This document shows, piece after piece, positions 1-9,093 of a DNA stretch of 64,000 nucleotides (within the stretch, counting starts at the first letter, position 1; every line of letters begins with the position of its first letter). The notes under the pieces are model-generated. The model made no database searches. It worked only from the letters and a program-made list of their open reading frames with translations, and was not told the origin of the DNA. Location of the stretch: NCBI RefSeq assembly GCF_000813725.1, contig NZ_JWLD01000002.1, positions 248,001 through 312,000 of the forward strand. The letters are read 5' to 3'. Source of the DNA: Leisingera sp. ANG-Vp (GTDB lineage Bacteria; Pseudomonadota; Alphaproteobacteria; Rhodobacterales; Rhodobacteraceae). The translations under genes were made by a program, and so were the position numbers.

Positions 1-588
1 GGCATGAAGGAAACGGGTTTCCAACTCCCGTGCAGGGCAGGGAACCGCTTTGCGTCGCTCTATACTCCGCTGGCAGGCGATGCGATGGAACTTAACTCTG
101 CTGAGACCGGGGCCGAAAGCCTGCGTCTGACAGACAGCTATCGAGTCAGTTCTTTTGCGAAGGTTCAGATGCATTCTGGCGGTGGCGGGCTGGTGGGCAC
201 AATTGATGACTATATGCGGTTTTCAGAGATGCTGCGGCGCCGCGGCGCCTATGACGGAGGGTTCATCATCAGCCCGCAAATTGTTGATTTCATGATGACT
301 AATCACTTGCCTGGTGACATTTCCTCAATGGGGCCGCAAAGTTTTGCGGAGCAGCCGATGGAAGGAATGGGGTTTGGTCTAGGCGGTGCTGTCGTGCTGG
401 ATCCGGCACGGGCCCGCTGTCCGGGTTCGGTTGGGGATTTCAGCTGGGGCGGCATTGCTTCGACCTTTTTCTGGATCGACAGGCAGTTGGACCTGTCGGT
501 CGTGTTTTTGACCCAGCTGGCCCCGTCAAGCTCATATCCGTCACGCCCGGAACTCAAGGCTTTGGTTCACGGCGCCGTGACGGCATGA
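1..588 (+). CDS. Serine hydrolase, class C beta-lactamase/EstB family (C-terminal part; start lies outside window)
   Basis: This is the 3' part of a beta-lactamase-fold serine hydrolase. The reading frame is open from the first base, so the N-terminal half with the catalytic S-x-x-K motif lies upstream of the window. What remains shows the family's C-terminal pattern: an HSGGGGL stretch followed by a 'TIDDYMRF' helix, and near the end a W-G-G triad in FSWGGIAST, the counterpart of the KTG motif in EstB-type esterases. It ends in a typical FLTQL strand. No specific substrate can be assigned; members are esterases, D-amino-acid peptidases or beta-lactamase-like enzymes. An internal ATG at base 4 is not taken as the start because nothing upstream is visible. 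The tesB gene follows after 60 bases on the same strand. Confidence 0.8.
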   Translation, partial: GMKETGFQLPCRAGNRFASLYTPLAGDAMELNSAETGAESLRLTDSYRVSSFAKVQMHSGGGGLVGTIDDYMRFSEMLRRRGAYDGGFIISPQIVDFMMTNHLPGDISSMGPQSFAEQPMEGMGFGLGGAVVLDPARARCPGSVGDFSWGGIASTFFWIDRQLDLSVVFLTQLAPSSSYPSRPELKALVHGAVTA

Positions 589-648
589 TTTCCAACTCCG
601 GCGCATCGGTTTAAGATGGGCAGCCTGTAATTGAGGAAAGCCGGCCGG

Positions 649-1512
649 ATGACAGACACCGCGAAAATTCTCTTGGATCTGCTTGATTTGGAGGAACTGG
701 ACAGCAACCTTTACCGAGGGTCCGGGTCGGGCGGAGAAACGCCAACTCGGATCTATGGCGGCCAGGTGATTGCGCAGGCATTGGCTGCGGCTTATGTTAC
801 TGTTTCCGAAAAGTTATGCCACTCACTTCATGCGTATTTCATCCGTCCCGGTGATCCGTCACGGCCGGTGATTTACGAAGTTGATCCGGCGCGCGATGGC
901 CGCAGTTTCACTACGCGCCGCGTTGTTGCCATGCAAAATGGCAAACAGATTTTGAACTTGGCTGCTTCTTTCCATGCTCCGGAGCCAGGCTGGGACCACC
1001 AGCATACTATGCCGGTTGTGCCGCCGCCGGACGGGCTTGAGCCGCGGCATGAGATCCTGTTGCGCAATGCCTTCCGGGTGGAGAGCGGCAAGCGCGGAGA
1101 GTTCATCCGGCCACGTCCGTTTGAAATCCGGGAGGTCGAGCCGCGCGACCCTCTGACGCCGGAAAAGACCAGTGATTTGAACAACATGTGGGTGCGAATG
1201 GAAGCTGCCAAAGGTGCGGGTCCTGAATTGCAGCATATTCTGATGGCTTATGTGTCCGACTTTGGTTTGCTTGGCTCATCCTTGCGGCCGCACGGGCTGA
1301 CGTTTCACAAACCTGGCGCGATGACGGCAAGTCTTGATCACGCAATGTGGTTTCATGGGCCGGTGCAATTTGAGAATTGGCATCTGTACACGATGGATGC
1401 GCCATTCACGGGCCATGGACGCGGTTTCAATCGCGGAGCCATCTATACAGAGGGCGGTAAACTCGTCGCCAGCGTGGCACAGGAAGGTTTATTACGCCCT
1501 TTAAGCACCTGA
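649..1512 (+). CDS. tesB: Acyl-CoA thioesterase II (TesB)
   Basis: The 287-residue product matches TesB-type acyl-CoA thioesterases, which hydrolyse medium- and long-chain acyl-CoA to free fatty acid and CoA. It has the double hot-dog layout: the N-terminal repeat carries HSLHAYFIRPGDPSRP and the DGRSFTTRRV strand, and the C-terminal repeat carries the LDHAMWFHGP segment and the closing GKLVASVAQEGLLR motif. Length is normal for the family (about 285-290). The ATG is preferred over an in-frame TTG 18 bases upstream because GAGGAAAG sits 8 bases before it. The gene probably stands alone or trails the serine hydrolase; the next gene is convergent. Confidence 0.92.
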   Translation: MTDTAKILLDLLDLEELDSNLYRGSGSGGETPTRIYGGQVIAQALAAAYVTVSEKLCHSLHAYFIRPGDPSRPVIYEVDPARDGRSFTTRRVVAMQNGKQILNLAASFHAPEPGWDHQHTMPVVPPPDGLEPRHEILLRNAFRVESGKRGEFIRPRPFEIREVEPRDPLTPEKTSDLNNMWVRMEAAKGAGPELQHILMAYVSDFGLLGSSLRPHGLTFHKPGAMTASLDHAMWFHGPVQFENWHLYTMDAPFTGHGRGFNRGAIYTEGGKLVASVAQEGLLRPLST

Positions 1513-1833
1513 AAACGCTTCATCTTATTTTGCGTGTGTAAAGCCTCCGGTCTCTGCGCCATTATAAATAATAACATAATTCTGATTATAAGATCTGCGC
1601 TAATCAGGTCCAAGCGGTACCAAGGGAAAAGAAAAAGGCCTCCTCTGAGTTACAGAGGAAGCCAGTTATCACCGATCAGGCTCCTTCATTGACTGCCCGA
1701 GTGTATTCTTACCTGGGCCTTCTCAGTGTTCAGAACAGGCGCACCCGTTCCGGATGGTGTCAGAAGCTGTCAATCAAGCTTCTGGCTGCCGTCTGAACCG
1801 CCGTGAAAAATCCAGCGGCCCAGACGGTATTCT
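1513..1833. other. Intergenic region between convergent tesB and nrdJ
   Basis: About 320 bases without a convincing coding sequence. The tesB-proximal third is AT-rich (runs such as aataataacata near 1566). The only structure I can support is the minus-strand terminator listed separately at 1627-1663. A plus-strand open frame beginning near 1803 is the antisense shadow of the nrdJ 3' end. Confidence 0.6.
1627..1663 (-). terminator. Rho-independent terminator of nrdJ
   Basis: On the minus strand an 11-bp stem (arms 1653-1663 and 1637-1647, one G-T pair) with a 5-base loop runs directly into a TTTTTCTTTT tract. It lies about 170 bases beyond the nrdJ stop codon. The polarity of the T-tract shows it serves the minus strand, not tesB. 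Confidence 0.75.
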
Positions 1834-4800
1834 TCAGCTGCAGCCCGAGGTGCCGCCGCAGGTGTTGCACTTCATGCAAGTGCCATTGCGCACCAGCGTA
1901 TAGTTGCCGCATTCACCGCAGGCTTCACCCTCGTAGCCTTGCATTTTTGCCTTGGTGCGAGCGTCCATGCCGCTGTTGGGCTGCACAGTTGCCTCGCTGG
2001 TCTCCGGCACCAGCGACTGCAGTGCGGCAACCGGATCGGTGCCAGTGCCCAAGGCGCCCGCTTCGGTTTGGCCGCCCTGCAGCACCACCAGTTCCTGCGG
2101 CAGACGCTTGCGCAGATAGCCGGTCGAGGAAATCTGCTTGAGAACTTCCAGCGACCGCGTGGCGGCGCTTTCGCTCAGTTCGGAGACATTCGACACGCCT
2201 TCTTCCTCACCGCGGCCCAGGTCGTCGAACGTTGCGCCTTCAGGCTTCACATGCGCCAGATCTGTGCGGTCCAGATAGCTGACCGCCAGCTCGCGGAACA
2301 CATAATCGAGGATCGAAGTTGCGTTCTTGATCGAGTCGTTGCCCTGGACCATGCCCGCAGGTTCGAACTTGGTGAAGGTGAAGGCGTCGACAAACTCCTC
2401 CAGCGGCACGCCGTATTGCAGGCCAACCGAGACCGCGATGGCGAAATTGTTCATCATTGCCCGGAAGCCTGCGCCTTCCTTGTGCATGTCGATGAAGATC
2501 TCGCCGAGGGTGCCGTCGGAATATTCACCGGTGCGCAGGTACACCTTGTGGCCGCCGACAACCGCCTTCTGGGTGTAACCCTTACGGCGCTGCGGCATCT
2601 TCTCGCGGTGGCTGCGGACCAGTTCCTTGACCACGACTTTCTCGACCACTTTCTCGGCCAGAACAGCGGCTTTTTCCTGGGTCGAGCCGCTCTCCAGAAT
2701 TTCGGCGGCCTCGTCGTCATCTTCGACCAGGGCTGCGGCCAGAGGCTGGCTCAGTTTGGAACCGTCGCGGTACAGAGCGTTTGCCTTCACACCCAGGCTC
2801 CAGCTCAGCTCATAGGCTTTCTGGCAGTCCTCGATGGTCGCGTCATTGGGCATGTTGATGGTCTTGGAAATCGCGCCCGAGATAAAGCTTTGCGCTGCCG
2901 CCATCATGGTGATGTGGCTGTCAACACTCAGGAAACGCTTGCCTTTTTTGCCGCATGGGTTGGCGCAGTCAAAGATCGAATAGTGCTCTTCCTGCAGATG
3001 CGGCGCACCTTCCAAAGTCATCGTGCCGCAGACGTGGTCGTTGGCGGCCTCGATGTCGGCCTTGGTGAACCCCAAGTGGCGCAGCAGGTCGAAGGTCGGG
3101 TCGTTCAGCTTGGGTGCCGGGATGCCCAGAACGCCGGTGCAGAAATCTTCGCCCAGGGTCCATTGGTTGAACACAAAGCGGATGTCAAAAGCCGATTCCA
3201 GCGCCGCATCCACCTTGGCCAGTTCATTGGGGCCAAAGCCGTGACCGGCCAGCGAGGTGTGGTTGATCCCCGGCGCGTTGCCGATGGAGCCATGGCCCAC
3301 CGCGTAGGAGACAATCTCCTCGATTTGAGCCGAGCTGTAGCCCAGCCCTTCCAGCGCCGAAGGCACCGAGCGGTTGATGATCTTGAAGTAGCCGCCGCCG
3401 GCCAGCTTCTTGAACTTCACCAGGGCAAAGTCCGGCTCGATGCCGGTGGTGTCGCAGTCCATCACCAGGCCAATAGTGCCGGTGGGAGCAATCACAGTGG
3501 TCTGGGCGTTGCGGTAGCCGTGTTTTTCACCCAGCTCCAGCGCCTCGTCCCAGGCGCTGGCTGCCAGATCGGTCAGCAGCGCATCCGGGCAGTTTGCGAT
3601 GTCCAGCGGCACCGGCTTCACCGACAGGTTTTCGTAGCCTTCGGCGTTGCCCTTTGCAGCATTGCGGTGGTTGCGGATCACCCGCAGCATGTGGTCTGCG
3701 TTTTTCGCATAACCAGGGAACGGGCCCAGCTCCGAGGCAATCTCCGCCGAAGTGGCATAAGACACGCCGGTCATCAGCGCGGTCAGTGCCCCGCAAAGCG
3801 CCCTGCCCTCGTCCGAGTCATAGCCGTAGCCCATGTTCATCAGCAGCCCGCCGATATTGGCATAGCCCAGACCCAGGGTGCGGAAGTCATAGGAACGCTG
3901 CGCGATTTCCTGCGACGGGAACTGCGCCATCATCACCGAGATTTCCAGCGTCAGCGTCCACAGGCGGCAGGAATGCATGAAGTCATCCGCCTGGAACAGA
4001 CCGCCTTTCAGGAAGCTCAGAAGGTTCAGAGACGCCAGGTTGCAGGCGGTGTCGTCCAGGAACATGTATTCTGAACAAGGGTTTGAGCCGCGGATTTCAC
4101 CGTCTTCCGGGCACGTGTGCCATTCGTTCACAGTGTCATGGAACTGGATGCCCGGGTCGGCGCAGGCCCAGGCAGCATGGCCCACCTTCTCCCAAAGGTC
4201 GCGGGCTTTCACCACCTTGGAGATCTTGCCGTCTGTGCGGTTGATCAGCTCCCAGTCCGCGTCTTTTTCGACCGCGTGCAGGAAGGCGTTGGTGACCCGG
4301 ATCGAGTTGTTGGAGTTCTGGCCGGAAACGGAGCTGTAGGCCTCGGAATCCCAGTCAGTGTCATAGGTCGGGAATTCGATCGATGTGTGGCCCTGCTTGG
4401 CGTAATCCAGCACCCGCTTGATGTAGGTTTCCGGGATCGCCACTTTCTTGGCTTCGCGGATGGCCTTCTTCAGGCCTTCATTGACCGCCGGGTCATAGGC
4501 ATCCGCCTCAGCGCCGTCCCAGCTGCGGATACCCTCGAAAATGCCGTTCAGCATCTTCTCGTGCATCTTGGAGCCAGCCACGATCGAGGCCACTTTCTGC
4601 TCTTCGATCACCTTCCACTGGATGAAGTCTTCGATATCCGGGTGATCAGCATCGACGATCACCATCTTGGCCGCACGCCGGGTGGTGCCGCCGGACTTGA
4701 TTGCGCCAGCTGCACGGTCACCGATCTTCAAGAAGCCCATCAGGCCGGAAGATTTGCCGCCGCCGGACAGGGGCTCGCCCTCGGCGCGCAGGTGCGAAAA

Positions 4801-5478
4801 GTTGGTGCCGGTGCCGGAGCCGTATTTGAACAGCCGCGCCTCGCGCACCCAAAGATCCATGATGCCGCCGTCCTTGACCAGGTCGTCGGACACGGACTGG
4901 ATAAAGCAGGCATGCGGCTGGGGATGCTCATAGGCGCTGGCGGATTTGGTCAGCTTGCCGGTTTTGTAATCGACATAGTGATGGCCCTGGGCCGGGCCGT
5001 CGATGCCATAGGCCCAATGCAGGCCGGTGTTGAACCATTGGGGCGAGTTCGGTGCCGAGCGCTGGGTCGCCAGCATAAAGCGCATCTCGTCGTAATAGGC
5101 CCGCGCGTCCTCCTCGGAGGAGAAATAGCCGCCCTTCCAGCCCCAATACGCCCAGGCGCCAGCCAGACGGTCAAAAACCTGCTTGGAGGACGTCTCACCG
5201 CCCAGGACCGCACCATCAGCAGGAACCGAGCGCCACAGAAACTCCGGCACGCCTTTCTCGCGGACCTTCTTCAGGCGCGACGGCACCCCGGCCTTGCGGA
5301 AGTACTTTTGAGCGATGACGTCACTGGCCACCTGGCTCCACGAAGCTGGGATTTCGATATTGTCGAGCCGGAAAACGATCGTGCCATCCGGGTTGCGGAT
5401 TTCCGAGGTGGCAGAGACAAAAGCCAGATCCGCATAGGCATCCTGGCCGGGTTTGGTGTATTTCCGTTCGATCTTCAT
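1834..5478 (-). CDS. nrdJ: Adenosylcobalamin-dependent (class II) ribonucleoside-diphosphate reductase
   Basis: The 1214-residue product is a class II ribonucleotide reductase, which makes deoxyribonucleotides using coenzyme B12 to generate the thiyl radical. Visible family segments are [26 protein letters not shown], the [21 protein letters not shown] region and [25 protein letters not shown]. The C-terminus carries a Cys-rich tail ([10 protein letters not shown] ... [14 protein letters not shown]), as expected for the long NrdJ subtype in which these cysteines re-reduce the active site or bind zinc. The ATG is favoured over a TTG seven codons upstream: AGAAGGGG lies about 8 bases before it and the conserved [10 protein letters not shown] starts right after. 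The gene is monocistronic with its own terminator and a leader of about 210 bases. The large plus-strand open frames across this locus are GC-bias shadows. Confidence 0.97.
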   Translation of the reverse strand: MKIERKYTKPGQDAYADLAFVSATSEIRNPDGTIVFRLDNIEIPASWSQVASDVIAQKYFRKAGVPSRLKKVREKGVPEFLWRSVPADGAVLGGETSSKQVFDRLAGAWAYWGWKGGYFSSEEDARAYYDEMRFMLATQRSAPNSPQWFNTGLHWAYGIDGPAQGHHYVDYKTGKLTKSASAYEHPQPHACFIQSVSDDLVKDGGIMDLWVREARLFKYGSGTGTNFSHLRAEGEPLSGGGKSSGLMGFLKIGDRAAGAIKSGGTTRRAAKMVIVDADHPDIEDFIQWKVIEEQKVASIVAGSKMHEKMLNGIFEGIRSWDGAEADAYDPAVNEGLKKAIREAKKVAIPETYIKRVLDYAKQGHTSIEFPTYDTDWDSEAYSSVSGQNSNNSIRVTNAFLHAVEKDADWELINRTDGKISKVVKARDLWEKVGHAAWACADPGIQFHDTVNEWHTCPEDGEIRGSNPCSEYMFLDDTACNLASLNLLSFLKGGLFQADDFMHSCRLWTLTLEISVMMAQFPSQEIAQRSYDFRTLGLGYANIGGLLMNMGYGYDSDEGRALCGALTALMTGVSYATSAEIASELGPFPGYAKNADHMLRVIRNHRNAAKGNAEGYENLSVKPVPLDIANCPDALLTDLAASAWDEALELGEKHGYRNAQTTVIAPTGTIGLVMDCDTTGIEPDFALVKFKKLAGGGYFKIINRSVPSALEGLGYSSAQIEEIVSYAVGHGSIGNAPGINHTSLAGHGFGPNELAKVDAALESAFDIRFVFNQWTLGEDFCTGVLGIPAPKLNDPTFDLLRHLGFTKADIEAANDHVCGTMTLEGAPHLQEEHYSIFDCANPCGKKGKRFLSVDSHITMMAAAQSFISGAISKTINMPNDATIEDCQKAYELSWSLGVKANALYRDGSKLSQPLAAALVEDDDEAAEILESGSTQEKAAVLAEKVVEKVVVKELVRSHREKMPQRRKGYTQKAVVGGHKVYLRTGEYSDGTLGEIFIDMHKEGAGFRAMMNNFAIAVSVGLQYGVPLEEFVDAFTFTKFEPAGMVQGNDSIKNATSILDYVFRELAVSYLDRTDLAHVKPEGATFDDLGRGEEEGVSNVSELSESAATRSLEVLKQISSTGYLRKRLPQELVVLQGGQTEAGALGTGTDPVAALQSLVPETSEATVQPNSGMDARTKAKMQGYEGEACGECGNYTLVRNGTCMKCNTCGGTSGCS

Positions 5479-5510
5479 GCTCTGCCCCTTCTCAAGCACT
5501 CATCGTTCAT
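5475..5510 (-). other. Possible 11-codon leader ORF overlapping the nrdJ start
   Basis: An ATG 32 bases upstream of the nrdJ start opens an 11-codon frame ([11 protein letters not shown]). Its TGA overlaps the nrdJ start as ATGA, the arrangement used for translational coupling. There is no clear Shine-Dalgarno before the leader ATG (only GCTGAAAAA), so translation is doubtful. It may be chance. Confidence 0.2.
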
Positions 5511-5687
5511 TTTTTCAGCGGTGCCCCCGCACCAAGCAGCCCCGGTTGCGGAACACGCAAAATCCCCGTGCACGCCGTATTCAGCGTGCTTGCGGCCCTC
5601 GCCGGCCATTCTCCAAAGGACTGTCTGCTGTTTTCAGCGTTGTTGCTGTGGCTCCGTAATCCACCAGATCTAGTGCCATCGCAACCG

Positions 5688-5725
5688 GTGTCCACAATTT
5701 GACGTATTAGGACACAAAGGGTCAA
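5688..5725 (-). promoter_or_regulatory. Putative nrdJ promoter with overlapping inverted repeat
   Basis: On the minus strand TTGACC (5725-5720) and TCAAAT (5702-5697) are separated by exactly 17 bases, a fair sigma-70 fit. An inverted repeat GTGTCC-N16-GGACAC (5688-5693 and 5710-5715) brackets the -10 element and part of the spacer, a position suited to a dimeric regulator. It lies 210-250 bases upstream of the nrdJ start. It is not the usual NrdR box. Confidence 0.4.
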
Positions 5726-6063
5726 CGTAAAATTTACATCCTAGTAACGATCTTTGCTGTTGACGCTTTCCGCGGATTGCAGGGTCTCCGGGAGGGCAAT
5801 GATTCATCCACAGCCCGGGGTCCGCCGGTGCCGTTTGGGTGGTGTCCCGTATTCCTCAAATTTCTGCCGCTCAGGTAATGACTTGCTGCTGTGCGGAATA
5901 TTCTTCGCCGTCTCCAGATTATGATTTCATACACGGGAGCCGGTGAGCGAGGAAGTTGGTGCCAGCTCTTCAACTTGATGGAGATATTGCTGTGCCATCA
6001 CGTTGTGAACCCACGCGCAGAGACGGCTTGGTTAACCTTCTGATGCGGGGCAGCGGCAGTTGG
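5726..6063. other. AT-rich spacer upstream of nrdJ
   Basis: No convincing gene is seen here. A minus-strand open frame (5734-5973) has an arginine-rich, low-complexity product typical of a shadow and no ribosome binding site. A single DnaA-box-like TCATCCACA occurs near 5803 and an isolated GGTTAACC palindrome near 6030. Confidence 0.4.
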
Positions 6064-6108
6064 TTAACAGCGCCTTAACAAAAGGTTAAGGAAGTATTAA
6101 AAGTTAAG
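6064..6108. promoter_or_regulatory. Phased array of CtrA-like TTAA-N7-TTAA boxes
   Basis: TTAA occurs at 6064, 6075, 6086 and 6097, an exact 11-base period, so that three overlapping TTAA-N7-TTAA motifs are formed. A fifth TTAA is at 6104 and another at 6032. TTAA-N7-TTAA is the established binding motif of the alphaproteobacterial cell-cycle regulator CtrA. The flanks (gTTAACa, cTTAACa, gTTAAGg) fit the usual TTAAC preference in the first repeats. No start codon is nearby: nrdJ is about 590 bases away and the tRNA-Pro gene reads toward the array. The target is therefore unclear. Confidence 0.5.
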
Positions 6109-6145
6109 ATTGTGAAGCATCATCGGCGCTCAGCAAAAAGGCGAA

Positions 6146-6183
6146 ACGAATCCCGGGGGCAAAACCGCTGCCACCGGATTCGT
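6146..6183 (-). terminator. Hairpin downstream of tRNA-Pro, possible terminator
   Basis: Arms ACGAATCC(C)GG (6146-6156) and CCGGATTCGT (6174-6183) form a 10-bp stem with one bulge. On the minus strand it lies 20 bases beyond the tRNA 3' end and is followed by TTCGCCTTTTTG, a weak T-tract. Confidence 0.4.
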
Positions 6184-6202
6184 CTTCATTTTTCTTGAGA
6201 AG

Positions 6203-6279
6203 TGGTCGGGGCGGCGAGATTCGAACTCACGACCCCCTGTACCCAAAACAGGTGCGCTACCAGACTGCGCCACGCCCCG
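6203..6279 (-). tRNA. tRNA-Pro (anticodon TGG)
   Basis: The minus strand folds into a complete 77-nt tRNA. The acceptor arms CGGGGCG and CGCCCCG are followed by an encoded ACCA end. The D-arm sequence contains AGTCTGGTAGCGC, the anticodon loop is TTTTGGG with anticodon TGG between CTG/CAG arms, and the T-loop is GTTCGAATC. The anticodon reads proline CCA and, by wobble, other CCN codons. Confidence 0.97.
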
Positions 6280-6322
6280 GACCGTGCGCCTTCCTATAAC
6301 CGTGAAACTGATTTGAAAAGCC

Positions 6323-6799
6323 CTAACAGGGCCAAACTGCTGCCGTGCGCGAAAAAATTTTGTGACGCATCTCTGTGCCTGCCGAGATGCCGTACCTGCG
6401 GGCCAGCCCGCCGTTGATCTCAAGAACCGCAAACACAAAATCGCCTCCCGGAATCGGAGTCAGGTCACCGGGAACAGCGTTCTCATGCACCGAAGTCACT
6501 TGCCCGTTTTCATCCAGAAAGATGATATCCAGCGGGATCAGCGTGTTCTTCATCCAGAAAGCTGCGGGTTGCGGATGCTCATAGACAAACAGCATCCCTG
6601 CCCCGCGCGGCATGTTCTCACGGAACATCAGCCCTTGGGCGCGCTCCTGCTCAGTATCAGCGATTTCAACGGAAAATGCGGTTTGCCCCCAGGAGCCCCG
6701 CAAATCAACCCGGTCAGGCCGGCATTCGGACGCCGCTGCCGCACAGGCCAGGATAGAGAATGCAGCGCCAAGGCTCAAGGAAAGCAGGCGCCGCCTCAT
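6323..6799 (-). CDS. Secreted DUF192 family protein
   Basis: The 158-residue product begins with a clear Sec signal peptide (RRR, then a hydrophobic stretch ending in ACAAAAS, cleavage near residue 23). The mature part is a DUF192 domain: FSVEIADTEQERAQGLMFRE near residues 42-61, then FVYEHPQPAAFWMKNTLIPLDIIFLD and VHENAVPGD, the most conserved blocks of the family. DUF192 proteins are small periplasmic beta-rich proteins of unknown biochemical role. It follows the cold-shock gene after only 5 bases on the same strand, so the two are probably cotranscribed. A functional link is not evident. Confidence 0.85.
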   Translation of the reverse strand: MRRRLLSLSLGAAFSILACAAAASECRPDRVDLRGSWGQTAFSVEIADTEQERAQGLMFRENMPRGAGMLFVYEHPQPAAFWMKNTLIPLDIIFLDENGQVTSVHENAVPGDLTPIPGGDFVFAVLEINGGLARRYGISAGTEMRHKIFSRTAAVWPC

Positions 6800-6804
6800 C
6801 AGCC

Positions 6805-7344
6805 TTAGTCCAGGCTGCCGGGCATCAGCGCGGCTTCCCAGGCCAGCACTTCCACGGCCATGCGGCCGCGCTTGCCGTCGATCACCCGCATCGCCAGCGC
6901 TTCGCCGGGCTGCAGGTCCGCAAGGCCGGACTGGCGCAGCACTTCAACATGCAGAAACACGTCCTCGCCGCGGCCGAACACGTTGGCAAAGCCGAACCCC
7001 TTGCCCTTGTCGAACCATTTGACCCGGGCGGGTTCCAGCGGTTCATTCTGCAAGATATCCATGTCCAGTTCGGCAAAATCGCTCAGAACTGGAGTGTCGT
7101 CGCGTTCGGGCGGCAGAATCGACAGAACCTCGACGGCTTGAACGCCGCGGCCGGTCTGATGGGTCACAACCTCAATCCGGGCTCCGTCAGCAACAGAGCT
7201 TTGGCCGAAGTTGCGCAGCACGTTCACGTGGAGAAGAATGTCCGGCCCGCCCTCGTCAGATACGACAAAACCGTACCCTTTGGCCGGGTCGAACCACTTC
7301 ACCAGCCCTTGTACCTGCTGCAAGCTGCTGAGATCTTCTGCCAC
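6805..7344 (-). CDS. Two-domain cold-shock protein
   Basis: The 179-residue product contains two cold-shock (OB-fold) domains, at about residues 9-75 and 105-170. Both carry the RNA-binding signatures: VKWFDPAKGYGFV ... DILLHVNVL in the first and VKWFDKGKGFGFA ... DVFLHVEVL in the second. They are joined by an acidic linker (LPPERDDTPVLSDFAELDMD). Tandem-domain cold-shock proteins of this length are common in Rhodobacteraceae and act as nucleic-acid chaperones. The GTG start is forced, because an in-frame TAA lies directly before it, and GGTGGG lies about 9 bases upstream. It heads a two-gene unit with the DUF192 gene. Confidence 0.93.
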   Translation of the reverse strand: MAEDLSSLQQVQGLVKWFDPAKGYGFVVSDEGGPDILLHVNVLRNFGQSSVADGARIEVVTHQTGRGVQAVEVLSILPPERDDTPVLSDFAELDMDILQNEPLEPARVKWFDKGKGFGFANVFGRGEDVFLHVEVLRQSGLADLQPGEALAMRVIDGKRGRMAVEVLAWEAALMPGSLD

Positions 7345-7478
7345 TTATTTATTCCCACCGCGTTTTTTTTATTTTGATGATGACCTGATGCGCGATTCTG
7401 ACCTTGGAATTCAAGCTAAAAAGTCCTGAAATTGTCACGAAACTGCTATTGACCCTAGGTAAACCTTAACCATTTGCA

Positions 7479-8084
7479 TCAGGGGTTGAGACGCATGATC
7501 TCCCATGCTGCGCTTGCATCCTTGCGCCGCCAGCGGAACCGGTCATGCAACCGGAATGCGCCATCGGCCCAGAATTCGATTTCCACCGGCACCAGCCGGT
7601 AGCCGCCCCAGAACGGCGGCCGGTCGGGATTAGTCCCTTTGGTGGCCGTGATTTTTGCCACTTCTGCCATAAGCGCGCCGCGGCTTTCCAATGGCTGCGA
7701 CTGCTGCGACGCCCAGGCTCCAAGACGGCTCTTGAGCGAACGGGACTTGTAGTATTCATCTGCCTGAGGGCCGTCCTCGCGGGTGATTTCGCCGCGCACG
7801 CGAATTTGTCGGCGCAGCGATTTCCAGTGCATCACAAAGGCCGCCTTGCCGGCGTGATCCAGCTCTTGCGCCTTGGCGCTCCCGTAGTTGGTGTAGAACA
7901 CAAAGGCTGCGTCCTCGATTTCCTTAAGCAGAACCATCCGGCTGTTGGGCAGGCCGGTCTCGTCCACCGTCGCCAGAGCGATCGCATTGGGATCATTGGG
8001 TTCGGCCTGTTCTGCCTCAGCCAGCCAGGACCGGGCAATGGCAAAGGGATCATCGCCTGCAAAAATACCTGTACGGTCGGACAT
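7479..8084 (-). CDS. pdxH: Pyridoxamine 5'-phosphate oxidase
   Basis: PdxH oxidises pyridoxine or pyridoxamine 5'-phosphate to pyridoxal 5'-phosphate with FMN and O2. The 201-residue product shows the family blocks [32 protein letters not shown], the [12 protein letters not shown] segment, [17 protein letters not shown] and the C-terminal R-D---W-----L-P motif (FRWRR ... MRLNP). The start is the ATG with AGGTG 6 bases upstream; a longer frame beginning 33 codons earlier is rejected because it lacks conserved residues and runs into the divergent fabI promoter region. It is divergent from fabI. Confidence 0.93.
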   Translation of the reverse strand: MSDRTGIFAGDDPFAIARSWLAEAEQAEPNDPNAIALATVDETGLPNSRMVLLKEIEDAAFVFYTNYGSAKAQELDHAGKAAFVMHWKSLRRQIRVRGEITREDGPQADEYYKSRSLKSRLGAWASQQSQPLESRGALMAEVAKITATKGTNPDRPPFWGGYRLVPVEIEFWADGAFRLHDRFRWRRKDASAAWEIMRLNP

Positions 8085-8218
8085 CCTGTCACCTCTTAGC
8101 GGAATTGAATGCAACCTATGCAGCTTCCCGGCCGCCGGCAAGGGCGTGCACCCTTGAAGCGCCCCGCGCGTCATACTAAACACCGTCTAATTCAAGAGAT
8201 CACAGGCGGAGAACCTGC

Positions 8219-9022
8219 ATGTCTAGTCAACTGATGGCCGGTAAGCGCGGCCTCATCATGGGCCTTGCCAATGACAAATCGATTGCTTGGGGGATCGCCA
8301 AGGCCTGCGCCGATGCCGGTGCCGAGCTAGCGTTTTCCTATCAGGGCGATGCCCTGAAGAAGCGTGTCGGCCCGCTGGCCGAACAACTGGGCAGCGACAT
8401 CGTCCTGCCCTGCGACGTCTCGGATGAGACCTCGGTCGACGCCTTGTTTGCCGAGCTGGAAGGCAAATGGGGCAAGCTGGACTTTGTTGTTCACGCCATC
8501 GGCTTTTCCGACAAGAACGAGCTGCGCGGCCGTTATGTCGACACCAGCCGCGCCAATTTCCAGATGACCATGGACATCTCGGTCTTCTCCTTCACATCTG
8601 TCGCCAAGCGCGCCGAGAAGATGATGACCGAAGGCGGCTCGCTGCTGACCCTCACCTACTACGGTGCCGAGCAGGTCATGCCTCACTACAATGTGATGGG
8701 TGTCGCCAAGGCGGCGCTGGAAGCATCGGTCAAATACCTGGCTGAAGACCTGGGCAAAGACGGTATCCGGGTCAACGCAATTTCGGCCGGCCCGATCAAG
8801 ACCCTGGCCGCCTCCGGGATCGGCGATTTCCGCTACATCATGAAGTGGAACGAATACAACTCGCCGCTGCGCCGCAATGTGACCATCGATGATGTCGGCA
8901 ATTCCGCGCTCTACCTGCTGTCGGATCTCAGCTCCGGCGTGACCGGTGAGAACCTGCACGTTGATGCAGGATATCATGTGGTGGGCATGAAGGCGGTCGA
9001 TGCGCCGGACATCTCGAAATAA
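8219..9022 (+). CDS. fabI: Enoyl-[acyl-carrier-protein] reductase (NADH)
   Basis: FabI performs the last reduction of each fatty-acid elongation cycle. The 267-residue short-chain-dehydrogenase fold shows the FabI-specific nucleotide-binding pattern GLIMGLANDKSIAWGIA at residues 11-27 and the Y-x6-K catalytic pair at Tyr157 and Lys164 (YNVMGVAK), with Tyr147/148 preceding. IRVNAISAGPIKTLAASGI and VGNSALYLLSDLSSGVTGE are typical of the family. GGCGGAGAACCTGC upstream provides the ribosome site. It is divergent from pdxH. This enzyme class is the triclosan target; no resistance-linked change can be judged from sequence alone. Confidence 0.95.
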   Translation: MSSQLMAGKRGLIMGLANDKSIAWGIAKACADAGAELAFSYQGDALKKRVGPLAEQLGSDIVLPCDVSDETSVDALFAELEGKWGKLDFVVHAIGFSDKNELRGRYVDTSRANFQMTMDISVFSFTSVAKRAEKMMTEGGSLLTLTYYGAEQVMPHYNVMGVAKAALEASVKYLAEDLGKDGIRVNAISAGPIKTLAASGIGDFRYIMKWNEYNSPLRRNVTIDDVGNSALYLLSDLSSGVTGENLHVDAGYHVVGMKAVDAPDISK

Positions 9023-9031
9023 CCTGAAATT

Positions 9032-9060
9032 CCGGAGCCCGGACGATTTCCGGGTTCCGG
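9032..9060 (+). other. Hairpin between fabI and the phosphoribosyltransferase gene
   Basis: An 11-bp stem with one G-T pair (arms 9032-9042 and 9050-9060, 7-base loop) follows the fabI stop by 9 bases. There is no T-tract. It may protect the fabI 3' end or attenuate read-through into the next gene, 33 bases further on. Confidence 0.4.
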
Positions 9061-9093
9061 CAAGCTGACGCGACTTCGCCGGGAGCAAGAAAC

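Noticed and set aside
1939-4074. 711-codon plus-strand open frame antisense to nrdJ
   Set aside because: It lies fully inside the nrdJ coding sequence on the opposite strand. Its product is Ala/Arg/Gly/Val/His-rich with no motif, the usual shadow of high third-position GC.
5479-5690. Cobalamin riboswitch in the nrdJ leader
   Set aside because: The conserved B12-box sequence was not seen, and such riboswitches normally control B12-independent enzymes or B12 synthesis genes rather than nrdJ.
5734-5973. 79-codon minus-strand open frame in the nrdJ upstream spacer
   Set aside because: Arg-rich composition, no ribosome binding site and no coding-like codon pattern.
5690-6110. Possible replication origin (TTAA array plus a DnaA-like box, AT-rich)
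   Set aside because: Only one near-match DnaA box is visible, and none of the genes usually beside alphaproteobacterial origins (dnaA, hemE, parAB, gidA) are in the window.
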